DNA of 64,000 bases from Lutjanus erythropterus. Taxonomy: Eukaryota; Chordata; Actinopteri; Lutjaniformes; Lutjanidae. The notes under the pieces were generated by a model, which saw only the letters and a program-made list of their open reading frames with translations, was not told the DNA's origin and did no database searches. Below are positions 1-12,115 of the stretch, piece after piece (the first letter of the stretch is position 1; every line of letters begins with the position of its first letter). The translations under genes and the position numbers were made by a program. The stretch spans positions 33,933,874 through 33,997,873 of the forward strand of contig CM034606.1 in NCBI GenBank assembly GCA_020091685.1, read 5' to 3'.

Positions 1-3000
1 TATGCACAGTAATGTGAACTCGGACCAGCTGAGCCCAACAGAAACTGCTGTGTTCACACAAACATGCATGTAGGCCATCTGTTGCAGTCAACACCATACC
101 TGACCCTTGTGAAGAAAACAACAGCACACCAAGGATGCACGCACGCCACTCACACTCAGTCGCAAAGGTAATCACAGGCCACTGTGGAGGATTCAGCCTG
201 TTTAACTCTGGCTCCATTAGCAGATGAATGATGACAAAAGAGGCCTTTCTCATTTCCTAAATTGGCTGTCAGACTGATAGTGTCCGGGTGTGATGTAAGA
301 GCCACAAATCCCCTGAGCCATTTGCTGGAATTTTAGATGTAATGACACATATTTCTTTATAATAAATCAAGTACCTTTTGGTGACCTAACTTTACCTGCT
401 GAGTACGAAGTAAAGAGGAGGCTAAGAGGTCTGCTGCTTCACACCATCTGTGGACAACAGACAGGACTCAAGCCTCTTCTAGGAGGCTGTAATAATGGCA
501 ATAAAACAGAGTGATGTTAGTGAAGGACATGAGCGATGAGCAGGGATGGGAATGGGGACTGAAGTAGCTGAGCTGTCCACAGAAGAGCAGAAAAACTATA
601 TAATAACAATAATAATAGTAATAATGATAATAGTAATAACAGGGTTGTTACTAGCGATTACTTTCATTATCCATTAATCTGTGGATCATTTTCGATTAGT
701 TGTTGGTCCGTAAAACGGTGCAAAATGTCAATCAGTGTTTCCCAAAGCCCAAGATGACATCCTAAAACAACCCAAAACATCTTCAGTCTACTGTCATAGA
801 AGACCAAAGAAACCAGAAAATATTAACATTTGAAATGCTTAAATCAAAGAATTTGGATATTTATAAAAAGGAAAATCACTCAAAATGATTAATGGATTAT
901 CAAAATAGTATGCGATTCATTTAGTAGTTGACAACTAATCAATTAATCAGCTAATTACTGCAGCTCTAAATAATCCTCATCATAGTATAGCCGAGAGAGT
1001 ATTATACAAGGTGAAACTGACAAGTTACAAATGCATCTGCCACTTCAGCGCCGTCCCTGACTCGGTATGACTCAGCATGTAAGCCCAGCATGGCATGGAT
1101 TTACATATCAATTAAAACAGGGGTACCTGAGTGAAGGCATGTCTTTTAACTGGCACATGTTTGTCTTTGGTATGTCTTTCCTCTAACGTCTTCACAATAA
1201 AAATCTTAGTATTTTGATTATCATGCAGCAAAATCTGGAATGGGTTCTCATCAGCGGTAACTTGAACATGATTCCTATCCAGTTGAAAGCGAACATGAAC
1301 AGTAAAATAAAGTGTAAACAGGGGAAGAAACTAAACTTCAAACCACAGAGGTTCAGTTAGAAGTCACAAAAGTGCTGCAAAGTGAACAGAGACTTTTTGA
1401 AAGGCCTCTCTGCACATATACGAGTTAAAGCCTCTGAAAACTTGGCTTGAAATAGTAAAAATACACATATGACATCAAAGTTTAGTTTCTCATTAAGCAT
1501 CCACAAAGATCTGAATGAAAGTAAACATTCATACTTATTAGAAAACCTGGTTCAAAAACAGCTAATTTTGCTGTTTAGACCATTTTTCAAGAATGTATGG
1601 ACGTGTCAGCTCATGTTTGATTGACAGCTGCCTCAGGTGTCCCAACACAGAAGCTAAATATTGTCCTGCTGTGGTCCACTGTACACGTGGGCAGCAGCAA
1701 AAAGTACTTTAGCACCTAAACAAAGGAGCACCTGAGAAAATCTATATGTAAATGTACGCTGCATTTAGAACATGTTTGCTGCTTTACTTTGTCATCAGAC
1801 AGCATTTTATAACAGGGAACTGAAGCTGCCATCTCTGCTCTCTTTATAACCACCACACTGCATGGGTAGAAACAGACTTGCAGGACATGGGAGTTGTAGG
1901 GGTTTGTGTTTGTTAGTTAGTTTGTGTTATTGTTTGACTTCACTGTGTGACTGTGGCGTTTTAACACATTCGTTTGGGTCTGCACTAGGGTCACTTGCTG
2001 TGGGCAGCAGTAGACCAACAACTCCTGTGTCCTGCAAGGGAAAACTTTTCTTGGAGTTTTGGGGCTGTGAGATGGGTGACAGATGGGTGGCTTCAGTTTC
2101 CCGTCGGTTCAGACTGTCTAACGGCAAAGTAAAGCGGGGAAAATGTTCTAAATATGGTACTATCCGATTTTGATTTTGTTCAGATCAAATCATAATTTGT
2201 GTTAAAGGAGTGATGTAACGTAGTTCAGTTGGCTCAGACTCAGAGAACAGCTGCAGCAGCAGGAGAAGAGAAGTTTTGTAGCATCCACATAGCAACTGAC
2301 ATGGATTTTTTATGATTGGTTTGTGGCATTAATTGAGTAATTTTTGTAATAAATCTCTCAGCACAAACACACCCAATTCAAACCAAATTCAGGAAAGTGT
2401 GCAAATATTTAAATGACAATATTTCTAATTTGGATTAAATCTGATTTCTATTAGTTTTTATGAGACCCTAAATTACATGGTTAGAAGACTATAATGGATT
2501 TGGGTTTACAGAGTCTTTAAGTCTTGTTTGAGAGAAAGAGAAACCTGATCGATGTCAGGCACAACTCGGCACAGCTTGGTGCGTTGTTATGACACAGCAT
2601 GGCCAAAAGTGACAATGAAAAATCCCCACTTCACTCACCAAATCCTGCACAGTTGACAATACAACATAAAAATCTAAATAGCCAAAGTGTTGACAGAAAG
2701 CACCATGAGAGAAAATAGACTGTCCTAAAGAGGGCTATGCCAAAAGGAAAATGAGCTGATTTATAGAAAAGGGGCAAAACATGACAGGAGGAGGAAGTAT
2801 CAGTGAACGGTGGATGGATGGAAAATGTCAGTCTGTAGATGGACGAACACAGCGCTTCACTGCCAGCTCCTTCCCTCCCTCCGACAGTCAGGATCTCTGG
2901 AGGGCACAAATTACATTCCAGTTTGACACCAAAGCAGCTGAGGTTCACGTTATGCACCGACACACACAGAAACACACACATACACACCTCACAAATCACA

Positions 3001-3097
3001 CTCATTTCAGTCTGGAGCAGACAAATTCAATTAGACCAGCACCGCCTAAATGGGCTTATCTGAACAGTGGGAGCTTGTTACATGGAGCCCTTAAGCC

Positions 3098-3100
<3 letters not shown>
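1..3100. other. Non-coding stretch, probable ccdc85a intron
   Basis: I see no exon, RNA gene or long conserved frame here. The sequence is AT-rich with short runs such as AAT repeats near 600-640. One interspersed repeat is annotated separately at 650-970. It lies 3' of the minus-strand ccdc85a exons, so it is probably part of a long intron of that gene. That placement is inferred from gene orientation only. Confidence 0.5.
650..970 (+). repeat. Interspersed repeat ending in ATTAAT/AATCGATTA-like motifs
   Basis: The stretch runs from a GATTACTTTCATTATCC-type start to an AACTAATCAATTAATCAGC end. It contains the phrases GTGTTTCCCAAAGCCCAAG and AACCAGAAAATATT. Related copies in this window lie near 16.53-16.69, 21.83-22.12, 37.06-37.27, 52.89-53.17 and 54.96-55.16 kb, in both orientations. 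I recognise it as a very common percomorph interspersed repeat but cannot name its class. Confidence 0.6.
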
Positions 3101-3177
<77 letters not shown>

Positions 3178-3178
3178 G
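3101..3178. repeat. (TG)n microsatellite
   Basis: This is an almost perfect run of about 36 TG dinucleotides, followed by a short GA-rich tail. Translated frames across it (poly-Val/Cys or His/Thr) are artefacts of the repeat. Confidence 0.97.
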
Positions 3179-6100
3179 AGGGAGAGAGGGAGAGAAAGCT
3201 TTAAAGCAAGAAACCACAAAATCTGAACTGGCATGAGGGGGCATGTAATGTGTCAAATCCTCAGTGTTAATAGGAAACCATGAACGCAGAATGATTCTGT
3301 CCATTCACACCTCACAGCTAACTGACCTACCCTTTTATTGCAGCATTATTGGCTTTGTTTATGGAGCTGCTGTGCTGCTGCTGCTGGGGTTACAATTCCA
3401 TTAAGATGCTAAAAGCTGCTACTGTCCAGTTCTGCATGTTGCAGCAGCACAGATACTACAGATCTACAAACACTCAGATGTGGTAAATGCATGATCAGCA
3501 GGGTTTGGCACAGTTCATGTTTGAACTGATACCAATACTTGGAATTCAGTAAGAATACCCTATGGTGCCTCTTTTTAGTACTTTACTGTCTGTGGTACAA
3601 AAATGTCATTTGAATTGTAATAAATGAGTAATGACAATATACAGGGTGTCCACAAAGTCTCTTTACAATTTAAAAAAATCTATTACAAAAGCAATTGATG
3701 CGATATGTTAATCAGATTTGTTCTATGTACTCAGTGTTTATCAAAGTTTTTAATCACATTTGCTTGTAACAAGCGTTATAGCCTTGTAAGGTGCTTATTA
3801 ACAACAATATGTATTAATACTACTACTGATAATAATAATAGTAATAATGACAAAGGATTAATTAACATTAAGAAGCACTGTTTACATGTTAGATGTGGTA
3901 CCCCAAAAACGTAATGTTAACTGTTAATACGTGCGTAATAAAGGATTAATTAACTTTTATAAGCAATGTTCACACTTTAGATCAGGTATGTAGTTAACGT
4001 TAATAAATGCATAGTTAGGCAGTAATAGATACATAATAAAGTATGAACAATCTTATTAAAGGAAGAACAAAAGCTTAGTAAAGGTTTAACAATGACATAA
4101 TAGATTAAAATGTTTGTAATGCTATTATAAACAATTATAAGAAACTAATGGCTTTTATAAGCATTCTTAAGCAGACTATAAATTGTTAACTGTTTATAAA
4201 TATCTCATAAGCTAATAATAAACAGGTTTATTATGCTATTATTACACTTATATAGTCTTATTAATGCATATTAACATTAATAAGGGCCTTATTACCTATT
4301 AACTAACTCTTATTACAAGCACCATATTCCATACTCCAAGCTTTCGCAGGATTTCGCAGGCTTATTTGGTGATTGCTGTGGCCCAAAATGCCTGATTTCA
4401 AAACTTACAAAAAATAATAAAAACACTGGGGCAGTTCACTTAAACATACATGTGTAACATGTATAGGGGACTGCTATGATTGGTGGGACCACAGGAAACT
4501 ATGATGATTGGTCAAATTTGCAAAAAAGTTGCACTGATTGGAAAAGACTGCAAGGTTGTGCAGATTAGGATTGGTTGAATTTGTGTTATTGGCTGCAACA
4601 GCAACATCACAACTTCCTGGAAGGACTGATTAAGCAGGAGACCTTGTGTGTCAGTAACCCAGAAACTGCTACACTGCTGTAAGTGTCCAAGTAGACACAG
4701 CAACTAAATATCCTCAAACTTCATTATAAATTCAATGCAAATGTTCACCGGTCACTGAACAACTGCACTCTCCAGTCTCACAGCCGTGACAGAGAGGTGA
4801 TGATACAGAAAAAAGCCTCACAGCAGCAGACACAGTCGAGTCACTGCTCCAGATCAGCTCGCCTGGCATGGGACGAGCAGTCAGAGGGAGTCACAACCTA
4901 TCACATCCTCACCCATCTAATGAGCACCCTGGTGTTTGGTACGGTGCTTCCCCCCCTTGGGGAATACATGTGAAGACTGTGTGTGTGAGTGTGTATGCTG
5001 CTGATGAGTACACCGGCATAGGAGTGTGTGTATACCCCTATGTATGTCTGAGCATGCGCAAGTGCATGTTGTTCATAGAGTGTGTGTGACTGTTTATGTT
5101 GACATGTGGATGTGTGTGTGCATGCAGACTTACTACTACATACTGAGCCTGCATCCACGGCCTAATGAAGTTTGCACACTAATTCATCCCATCCGATTCA
5201 GCACATATCCACCCAGGGCTGGCAACAACACCAGCTGGGCTCAAGAGAACAGCTTCACCGCAAAGGGAAGCAAACTGTGTCAAGTGTCTTCACCATTCAG
5301 CTGAAACCCAACATTTCACCTCTCATAATCTCCATGAACAGACATCTATATGTGAATGCAGAATCTGTAGGTAAGTCAAGTGTAGGTACACAGTCCGTGA
5401 GGAGAGCAAAAGAGGCAGAATGCATCGGACGAAATGCAATCTTGGAACCCATCAGGCTATCGCCTGACAACAATTAAGCTTTGTGAGTTTTTATCTGAAT
5501 TCATGTGTAGATATCTATTTAGAGATCTGCCTCAAACTCCATTCTTACATCTCAAGTTGCTAATTGGGCTGTAAACAATGGCCCACACACAGAAGAGGAA
5601 GTTTTGGCCTGGATATCCATTAGGACCACCTCTCATGAACAGAAATGATACCTTGATCAAGAGCTGTTTTTCAGTCTATTCCTCAAGCACATGCAAGCTA
5701 CACAGTTCTACTTTACATTCACTACAAGATAGCTGCAGCCAGCTTGCCATCTGAAGCTGTGTTGACAATTATTTTCAATGAAAAGTAGCTAAATCTAAAA
5801 TAGCTAAAGTAGCTAAAATAGCTTGAAAAATCACTAGATGTCATTAGATTAAATCAAGAGTTCACTTGCATGCCAACAACTGAGCCCAACAATCTTAACA
5901 TTGTGAAAAGGCTTTTGTATTTGAGGTTGCGTGTCCCCTCATTTTGTTTCAAGAGATTTTGACAAACTGTAGAAGCTTTTATCAAGTGTATCATCCCTTT
6001 CCAATGTTAAGATGTTTGTTGATATATATATGGAGATGTTCTTGGACATAATGTATCCATAATGTTGGGTTGTTGAAAATGAAGTGAGCTGAAGTGAACT

Positions 6101-7099
6101 GCTGGGCTGATTTGGACTGAGAAAGTCAATAAGGTACGTTCATAGTGGACCATTATGGAGAGTAATGGATGAGCGGAGGCAGTACTGTTTGTGAGCTGGT
6201 TCACAGGGCTTATATAGTGTTGGGGGACCATGGCTCCAGCACATCACCGAGCCATGTTTCAGGTCCACCCAAAAAAAATCACTCAGATATCATGAACAAC
6301 AGTTTAACGGTCTAAAATCACATTTAAGTGCTACACAGTTCTCAGTTTTCAAGTCTTCAGCAACTATTTCTAGCATGTACAGAAGAAAAGCTCTCCCTTT
6401 ACACAGACTTTAATCTTTTGGCTAACCTCAGACTATCATATGTTAATATCTACATGATCAGCACCTCTCTAGACATTATCAACATCATGCAAAAACACTG
6501 ACTATATCATCTAGTTCTGTCATCACTGATGCAAACTCGCCACACAGCCCAGTGCTGCTCTGGAGGTCTGTCCTTCACTTGCTGATGATGGTACTTTTGA
6601 CTCTGCAATGGCTCCCAATTGGCATGGAAACACAGCAGTCACAGCACTTCTTGAAAATGTTGACTACATACAACAGACTGCTGTGAGCAAGAACTCTTTT
6701 GGCACAGTGCATGAGCCATTGTAGAAAACTCAGTACTGAGACCTCTCTACTGAACGCAGTACTGTTATTATGTTGTGCACTGTACTGTACATCCATCCTG
6801 AATCATAACCAATGATGCACAAGTAGCTTGTGAAAAGGCAACCTTCAGCTTAAGCCCAGTCAAACCCAGGCCGACCGCCTGAGGGTCGCATTAGTTTTAG
6901 AAACAGCATGTATTGATACTACTAGCACTAATATAAAAGGGCAAAATCACACAGGGCCTTTTCAATTATTTAGTGCACTAAGGCAGCAGTGCAGAGAGAA
7001 GTTAATGACCTCAATTTGTAAAAGTGCTGGCCTTGGTGGAGGCAGCTTAATGAATTAATGAATTTACACTGGCTCTGTGGGGGGGGCAGGAGCAAGAGG
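3179..7099. other. Non-coding stretch with AT-rich and (TG)-rich low-complexity DNA
   Basis: I see no supportable gene. From about 3640 to 4330 the DNA is strongly AT-rich, with recurring TTAATAA and TTATAAGC words, and begins with CAGGGTGTCCACAAAGTC, which resembles a mariner-type terminus. Imperfect TGTG-rich DNA lies near 4980-5130. The short frames in this region are not conserved in any way I can recognise. Confidence 0.5.
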
Positions 7100-7470
7100 T
7101 GGAGAGTAGGGATGTCAACAGTTAACTGTTAATCAGTTAACCACCTATAAAACCCTTTTAGAGGTTTTTGAAGTGCCTGGAGGCTCTTTTGTGTGGCCAT
7201 TTTGATTTTGACATTGATGTTGATTTATAATATTCCATGGCCTGGGCGATAAATTAAATATGAGAGATCTGTAATTTATCCATAGAAATCTTTGTTTTTG
7301 GTCATGTCTTGTGTTGTATTGTGTTTTGTATGTCGTTGTTGTAGTGGTGGAGGGATGTTTTTGTGACTATGTGATCACGAGCATTGCATTTGGTGTGGAC
7401 CCCAGGATGAATAGCTGCTGCTTTAGCTAAAGCTAATGGGGATCCTAATAAATGAAATGAAACCACCAAT
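7100..7470 (+). repeat. 3' tail of a non-LTR retrotransposon (fragment)
   Basis: The distinctive part is GTGTGGACCCCAGGATGAAT followed by GCTGCTGCTTTAGC and a terminal GGGGATCCTAATAAA at about 7400-7453. I recall this combination as the 3' end of a fish LINE family. No reverse transcriptase remains upstream. Family assignment is from memory. Confidence 0.45.
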
Positions 7471-10269
7471 AATATTTTTGACCTGTTACTCATGCCATGG
7501 TACATTTTCTTCAACATCAAAGTCAAATGTAAACTGTGTGATGCTACTGGCACTACTAGTTTAGTAGCAGTAGTAGCTGTACCATATTTAGAAGGAGCAT
7601 CCGTCTGTTATGGACACCTTGCAGCCAAAAATTACATCACTGCTAGCCAAGAGGAGATGAAAGTTATGCCAGCATTATTCTGCCAGTCAGTGTGCTACAA
7701 GGCAAGGGAAGTGCTAGCTTGGTACCTCTGAGCCCAAGTTATGCTATCAAGAGCTATTGTGACTAAATGCAGTAAAAAACAAACTAGCCAGGGTTGGTAA
7801 GCTAGCTCTGACCACCGACTGCTGGACAGCCCTCTCATATGAAAACTACATCACAACTACCTATCAATCCATCAGTGCTGTCCAGAACCCAAAAATATTA
7901 AGTTTAGGACCAAGTAAAGTAGAATAAAATTAGCAAATCTGCACATTTTACGGGGCTATTTTTTGTCAGTCATTTCCTGTTTTATTTTCTAGTTCTGTCC
8001 TTCCCTCTTTCTGACTTTACCTCCTGTCTTTGTCCTTTCCCTGCCATTTTTGATGACGGTTTGTTTCACCCGTGTCTGAATAGGTCCTTGTCTATTTAGT
8101 CCCCGTGTTTCTCTGTTCCTGTGTAAGTTCATCTTCGCCCTTTTATGTCTTCCCCTGTGTTTTGGATCTTTGTCTCATTTGGATTTGTTTTTTGGACTTT
8201 GTGTTCCTCATCTGCCCTTGTTGGATTTTTTTTTTTTTATTAAATTTAGTTGAACTTCTACCGCTCTTCCCAGTCTGTATATTTGGGTTCATTGTCTTGT
8301 TTAGTTTAACACATATATGACAGCTAGACCCTGTCTGGTATTTTTGATTTGCATGCTAATCAAGATTGATTGATTTTCAGGTGACCAATTTACTGACTAA
8401 TCATTTCACCATATTTTATTTTCAACTAAGTAAAATACTTCCCTTCCTTTACTGACCCTGCATGCTTGGATTGACCAATCACTGAACAGAAGCACGGGGC
8501 CTTTGCTATGACAATTGCCAATTCCAATAAAGCTTTCTGATGCTTTATGATTTGAGCAGTTAATCCGGCATTGAAAAGCCCATCAAACTGAACCTCAGTA
8601 GACAGATGAGAACTTCTCTCAACACATCATGTGACCCATCAGAGGGGTAGGACTCTGGACCATTGCTATTCTGCATTCAAGGATGGTTACATGGCAATTT
8701 TTCTCGCACCATTCAGCAAGTCAGATCACGCCGCCGACACAAGAACATAAACAAAGGACGATACAAGAAGCTGTGGTGATGAGAGAGGTCAGGCGCTGGG
8801 CTGTCCTGCTACGCTGCAGGACACATTGAGTGACATCAACTTGAACATGATCCAGTCCAACTCTGACAACATCAGTGCCTCATAGAAACGCTGGCCAACC
8901 ATATCATCCCTACGGTGGGTGTGCAGTCAGATCTAAACCAGGAAACGTGGGTTGATGGATTCATCCATGTTGCTGCTGCTTACGGCTCAGGACTTGCTGA
9001 TATGTGAAGGAATAAAGTCCTACCGACTGAGACAATTGCAATTGCATTTTAAAATTGCAGATCTCCATTCTATATTCTCTATTGTTATTATTGCATACTA
9101 ACCTTTTAGCACATCTCTTTCAGAGTATGCTACCTCCACATTTCACTGAGCATTTTGAGAAACCTGAGAAATAAATCCTTGAATCTTGGTCTCGTCCTAA
9201 AATTAGTCAGGGGTAGAGGTGTCACGATTCCCTAAATCCACCATTCAATATGACTTTCAATTTAAGGGTCATGATTCAGTTTTTTGATTTAAACATTTTT
9301 ATAATTTTCCAATGACAGTTATGTAAATGTTATACTTTTTTGATTCATAAATCATTGGTTTGTAGATCAATAGTATTATACCACGTCTGCTGTCATTTGC
9401 ATTTTTAAAATGTTATTTAAAAAGACGTATATGTCATATCAGATGTGATAAATTAAGCCACATGGTGTCAATGTTTTGTTTTGTTTTTTGAATTTGGATG
9501 CGTGCCAGAGCCACAAGTAGGCAGAGAAAAACAGATACTGGTAGAATTGAGAATTCTACCTTTTGATTCAATGCTTGAAATTGAAAGCTAATTTCTATTG
9601 ATTTTGGATTTTGGGTTAATCTCGTACTAACTGGGTTTCTATTTTAATGATAATTGTTTATTCATATAGCACTAGCTGCAATATTGTGCCCACTATTTAT
9701 CGATACATGTGTGATTCAAGACTCATTCAAAGATTTCAGGACTAAGCCTTGGATCTCCACTAACCCTAGACCTACCCCTGGTATCAATCCAAATTCCCCA
9801 ACCCCAACCCCTCGATCCCACCCAGCACACACACACACAACACATCAACAACATCAACACCAACATAATCCTGATGCAATGTCCTCCATCACTAAAACTA
9901 AGTGAACGTAAGCTATAGTTCTAAAATAAGGTCAGCATAGTGGAGAAATTCCACAGTAACCCAGCAGTGCGTCAGTTGATATTATCTACACTAACTGCAG
10001 CAGCTTAGTCAGATGCAATGAAGAGAAAGATGACCAATTAGTGAGAAATTAACAACAACAAAAAAAACACACTTCCTGAGCGCTCACACATGACAAGGTC
10101 GACCCAAATCTGTTCTTATTAGAGTTTCTAAGTCTGAGAAAGTCGAAACAAGACTGACAGATGTGAGAGACAGTTAACTGGGAGTTTCTGTTGGTTCTCT
10201 TGGTTTCAAAGTGAGATAATTAATGCCTGACTGAGATCTCAGCTGACTCAGCTGCTCTTCCTTCCTCGG
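7471..10269. other. Non-coding stretch, no gene seen
   Basis: I see nothing supportable as a gene. A T-rich segment at 7960-8330 ends in a poly-T run and looks like a decayed retroelement tail. A more GC-balanced segment at about 8560-9010 has broken frames and could be an old retroelement or processed-gene remnant that I do not recognise. Confidence 0.4.
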
Positions 10270-12115
10270 ATGGCATCTCACGTTCATGACCTCACAATAC
10301 CATTGAGAACTCTGCAAGGAACCTGGCTGGTGTGACTCTAGATGACCAGCTGCCCTTCACCACAAACACCATTAAGACAACCACGCTCTCATCCAGCGGC
10401 ACAGTACACACCCACTCAGCTGACCATGAGTGCGCTGAGCTGGATGAGGAGTGAGAGGAAAACAGCCTGCAGAGTCAGACTCTTTAAACTCTTTCCACGC
10501 GGTAAAGTGAGGATTTATTTTGACCAAACCAGAGTTAGTGATTGTTGGAAGAGTGGACAGACTAACAAAGACGGTTTTGGTGAGTTTTACATTTTTGGCG
10601 TTACGAGCCAATTAAGTTTGCATTAGTTCGTTAAAAGAAAGAAACTTGAATTCATAGGGACAATGGTTGTATTTCTTTGTTTAAAATGGAAAATAAGTGT
10701 GAAAACATGTAATTTGTAGACACTTTGTGAGTTTATTTTGTCCACTGGACATAGTGAACATACGCAGCATGCGTAACAGAGGCTGTCACTCTGCAGACTA
10801 TTACATTAGCAAAATAAAATGACAAATATCACCCTAAAAATCAGGCACAAAAAGCAATCGGTGATGAACTCAGCCCATCGTCGATAGACGATATAATCAT
10901 CCAATCGCCCAACCCTAGTCCATTCCTCACCCAGGAGGCAGCACAGGTTCTAACAATGTGCCTAGACTAATGCAACTCATCCCTGTATCTGCATGTTCCG
11001 TCACACTTCTACAGAATGCAGCAGCCAGGTTTGTCTTCAACCTACCAAAGTTCTCCCACACTGCACCACTCCTCCACACCCTGCACCAGCTACCAGTGGC
11101 TGCTCAAATCCAATTCAAGACTTAGCCTGCGCAATAAAACAATAGTGATATCTGTCAGTGGTAGACACGTCATCAACAGCAATAGGAAAGTAGTTCAATA
11201 AAATGTTTGATAGTTTCACTTGAATGCATTAAATACGACAAACCATGACGGCACAAAATACATTCATAACCAGCATCATATCCTGTGATAAAGGAGTCAG
11301 CTACGAGTGACATGCCAATCATTTAACAGACAAACCCCACATTTGTTCGCGCCCTGGCTCTTAAACAGCCAGTCATATCCCTAGGTGCTAGAAGCAACAT
11401 GCAGTTGGCAAATATGTATTGTTCAGCTGCTTCACAGACATGAGACAACAAGCAGCATGAGTGACATGTGAGACAACAGTGTGCAAAAGTGCAGGTCAGC
11501 TTGTCAGTGTGGCAGTTTTTAGGATTTCTAAGTAGGACAACAACTATCAGAGGTCAAGGGACTCGAACATTTGGGGAGATCTTGGAGTAGAACCGATTGC
11601 TCCTTCACCTTGCAAGGAGCCAGCTGAGTTGTGCTCGGCCTGCTGAGTGTGCACACACATCAGAGGCATTGGGTGTTAACTGCAGGAATATCTCCCTGAC
11701 CATGACCAAGATTATCGATATCTACCAATTTGAAACTTCACTGCTGTGAAGCTATATCGCCCACACTCATTCACACTCATTCAAGACTATTGCCTTCCGT
11801 GCAAATGGCTGAAGCCCATCCTACATCCAGGACATGGTCAAAACATTCACCCCAGCCCATCCACCACACTTTGCTACTGCTGATTGGCTTGCCACTCTTT
11901 CTGACTGAGACTGTTGATATTCTACACATATTCCAGCACCTTAAGTCATAAAACAACTCTATCTCTGTCTCTTACTGTTACTGAATGTAGCACTTGAAGC
12001 GGTTCATTAAGTTGCATGATTCTTGCAATTTTGGGGTTTTATCCTTATGGTCGAATGCATTTATTATAAGTCACTCTGTATAAAAGCATCAGCTAAGTAA
12101 ATGCAAAGTATTTTC
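10270..12115 (+). mobile_element. Decayed L2-like LINE 3' region with insertions
   Basis: At 10320-10370 a broken frame gives GVTLDDQLPFTTNT, and at about 10910-11120 broken frames give RPFLTQEA and then LQNAAARFVFNLPKFSHTAP-like text. These are typical of the reverse-transcriptase end of fish L2-clade elements. At 12050-12110 the phrase TAAGTCACTCTGTATAAAAG is a decayed version of the L2/SINE tail TAAGTCGCTTTGGATAAAAG. The middle (about 10440-10910) is unrelated AT-rich DNA ending in CGCCCAACCCTAG, probably a nested insertion. Many stops and gaps show that it is inactive. Confidence 0.5.

Noticed and set aside
2781-3304. Overlapping frames on both strands across the TG run
   Set aside because: They consist largely of repeat-encoded Val/Cys or His/Thr and have no splice context.
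4980-5310. Frames with Cys/Val-rich translations near 5.0-5.3 kb
   Set aside because: They arise from imperfect TGTG-rich DNA and show no domain or splice structure.
8560-9010. Possible decayed gene with more even base composition
   Set aside because: No frame longer than a few dozen codons and no motif I recognise, so it is listed only as non-coding.
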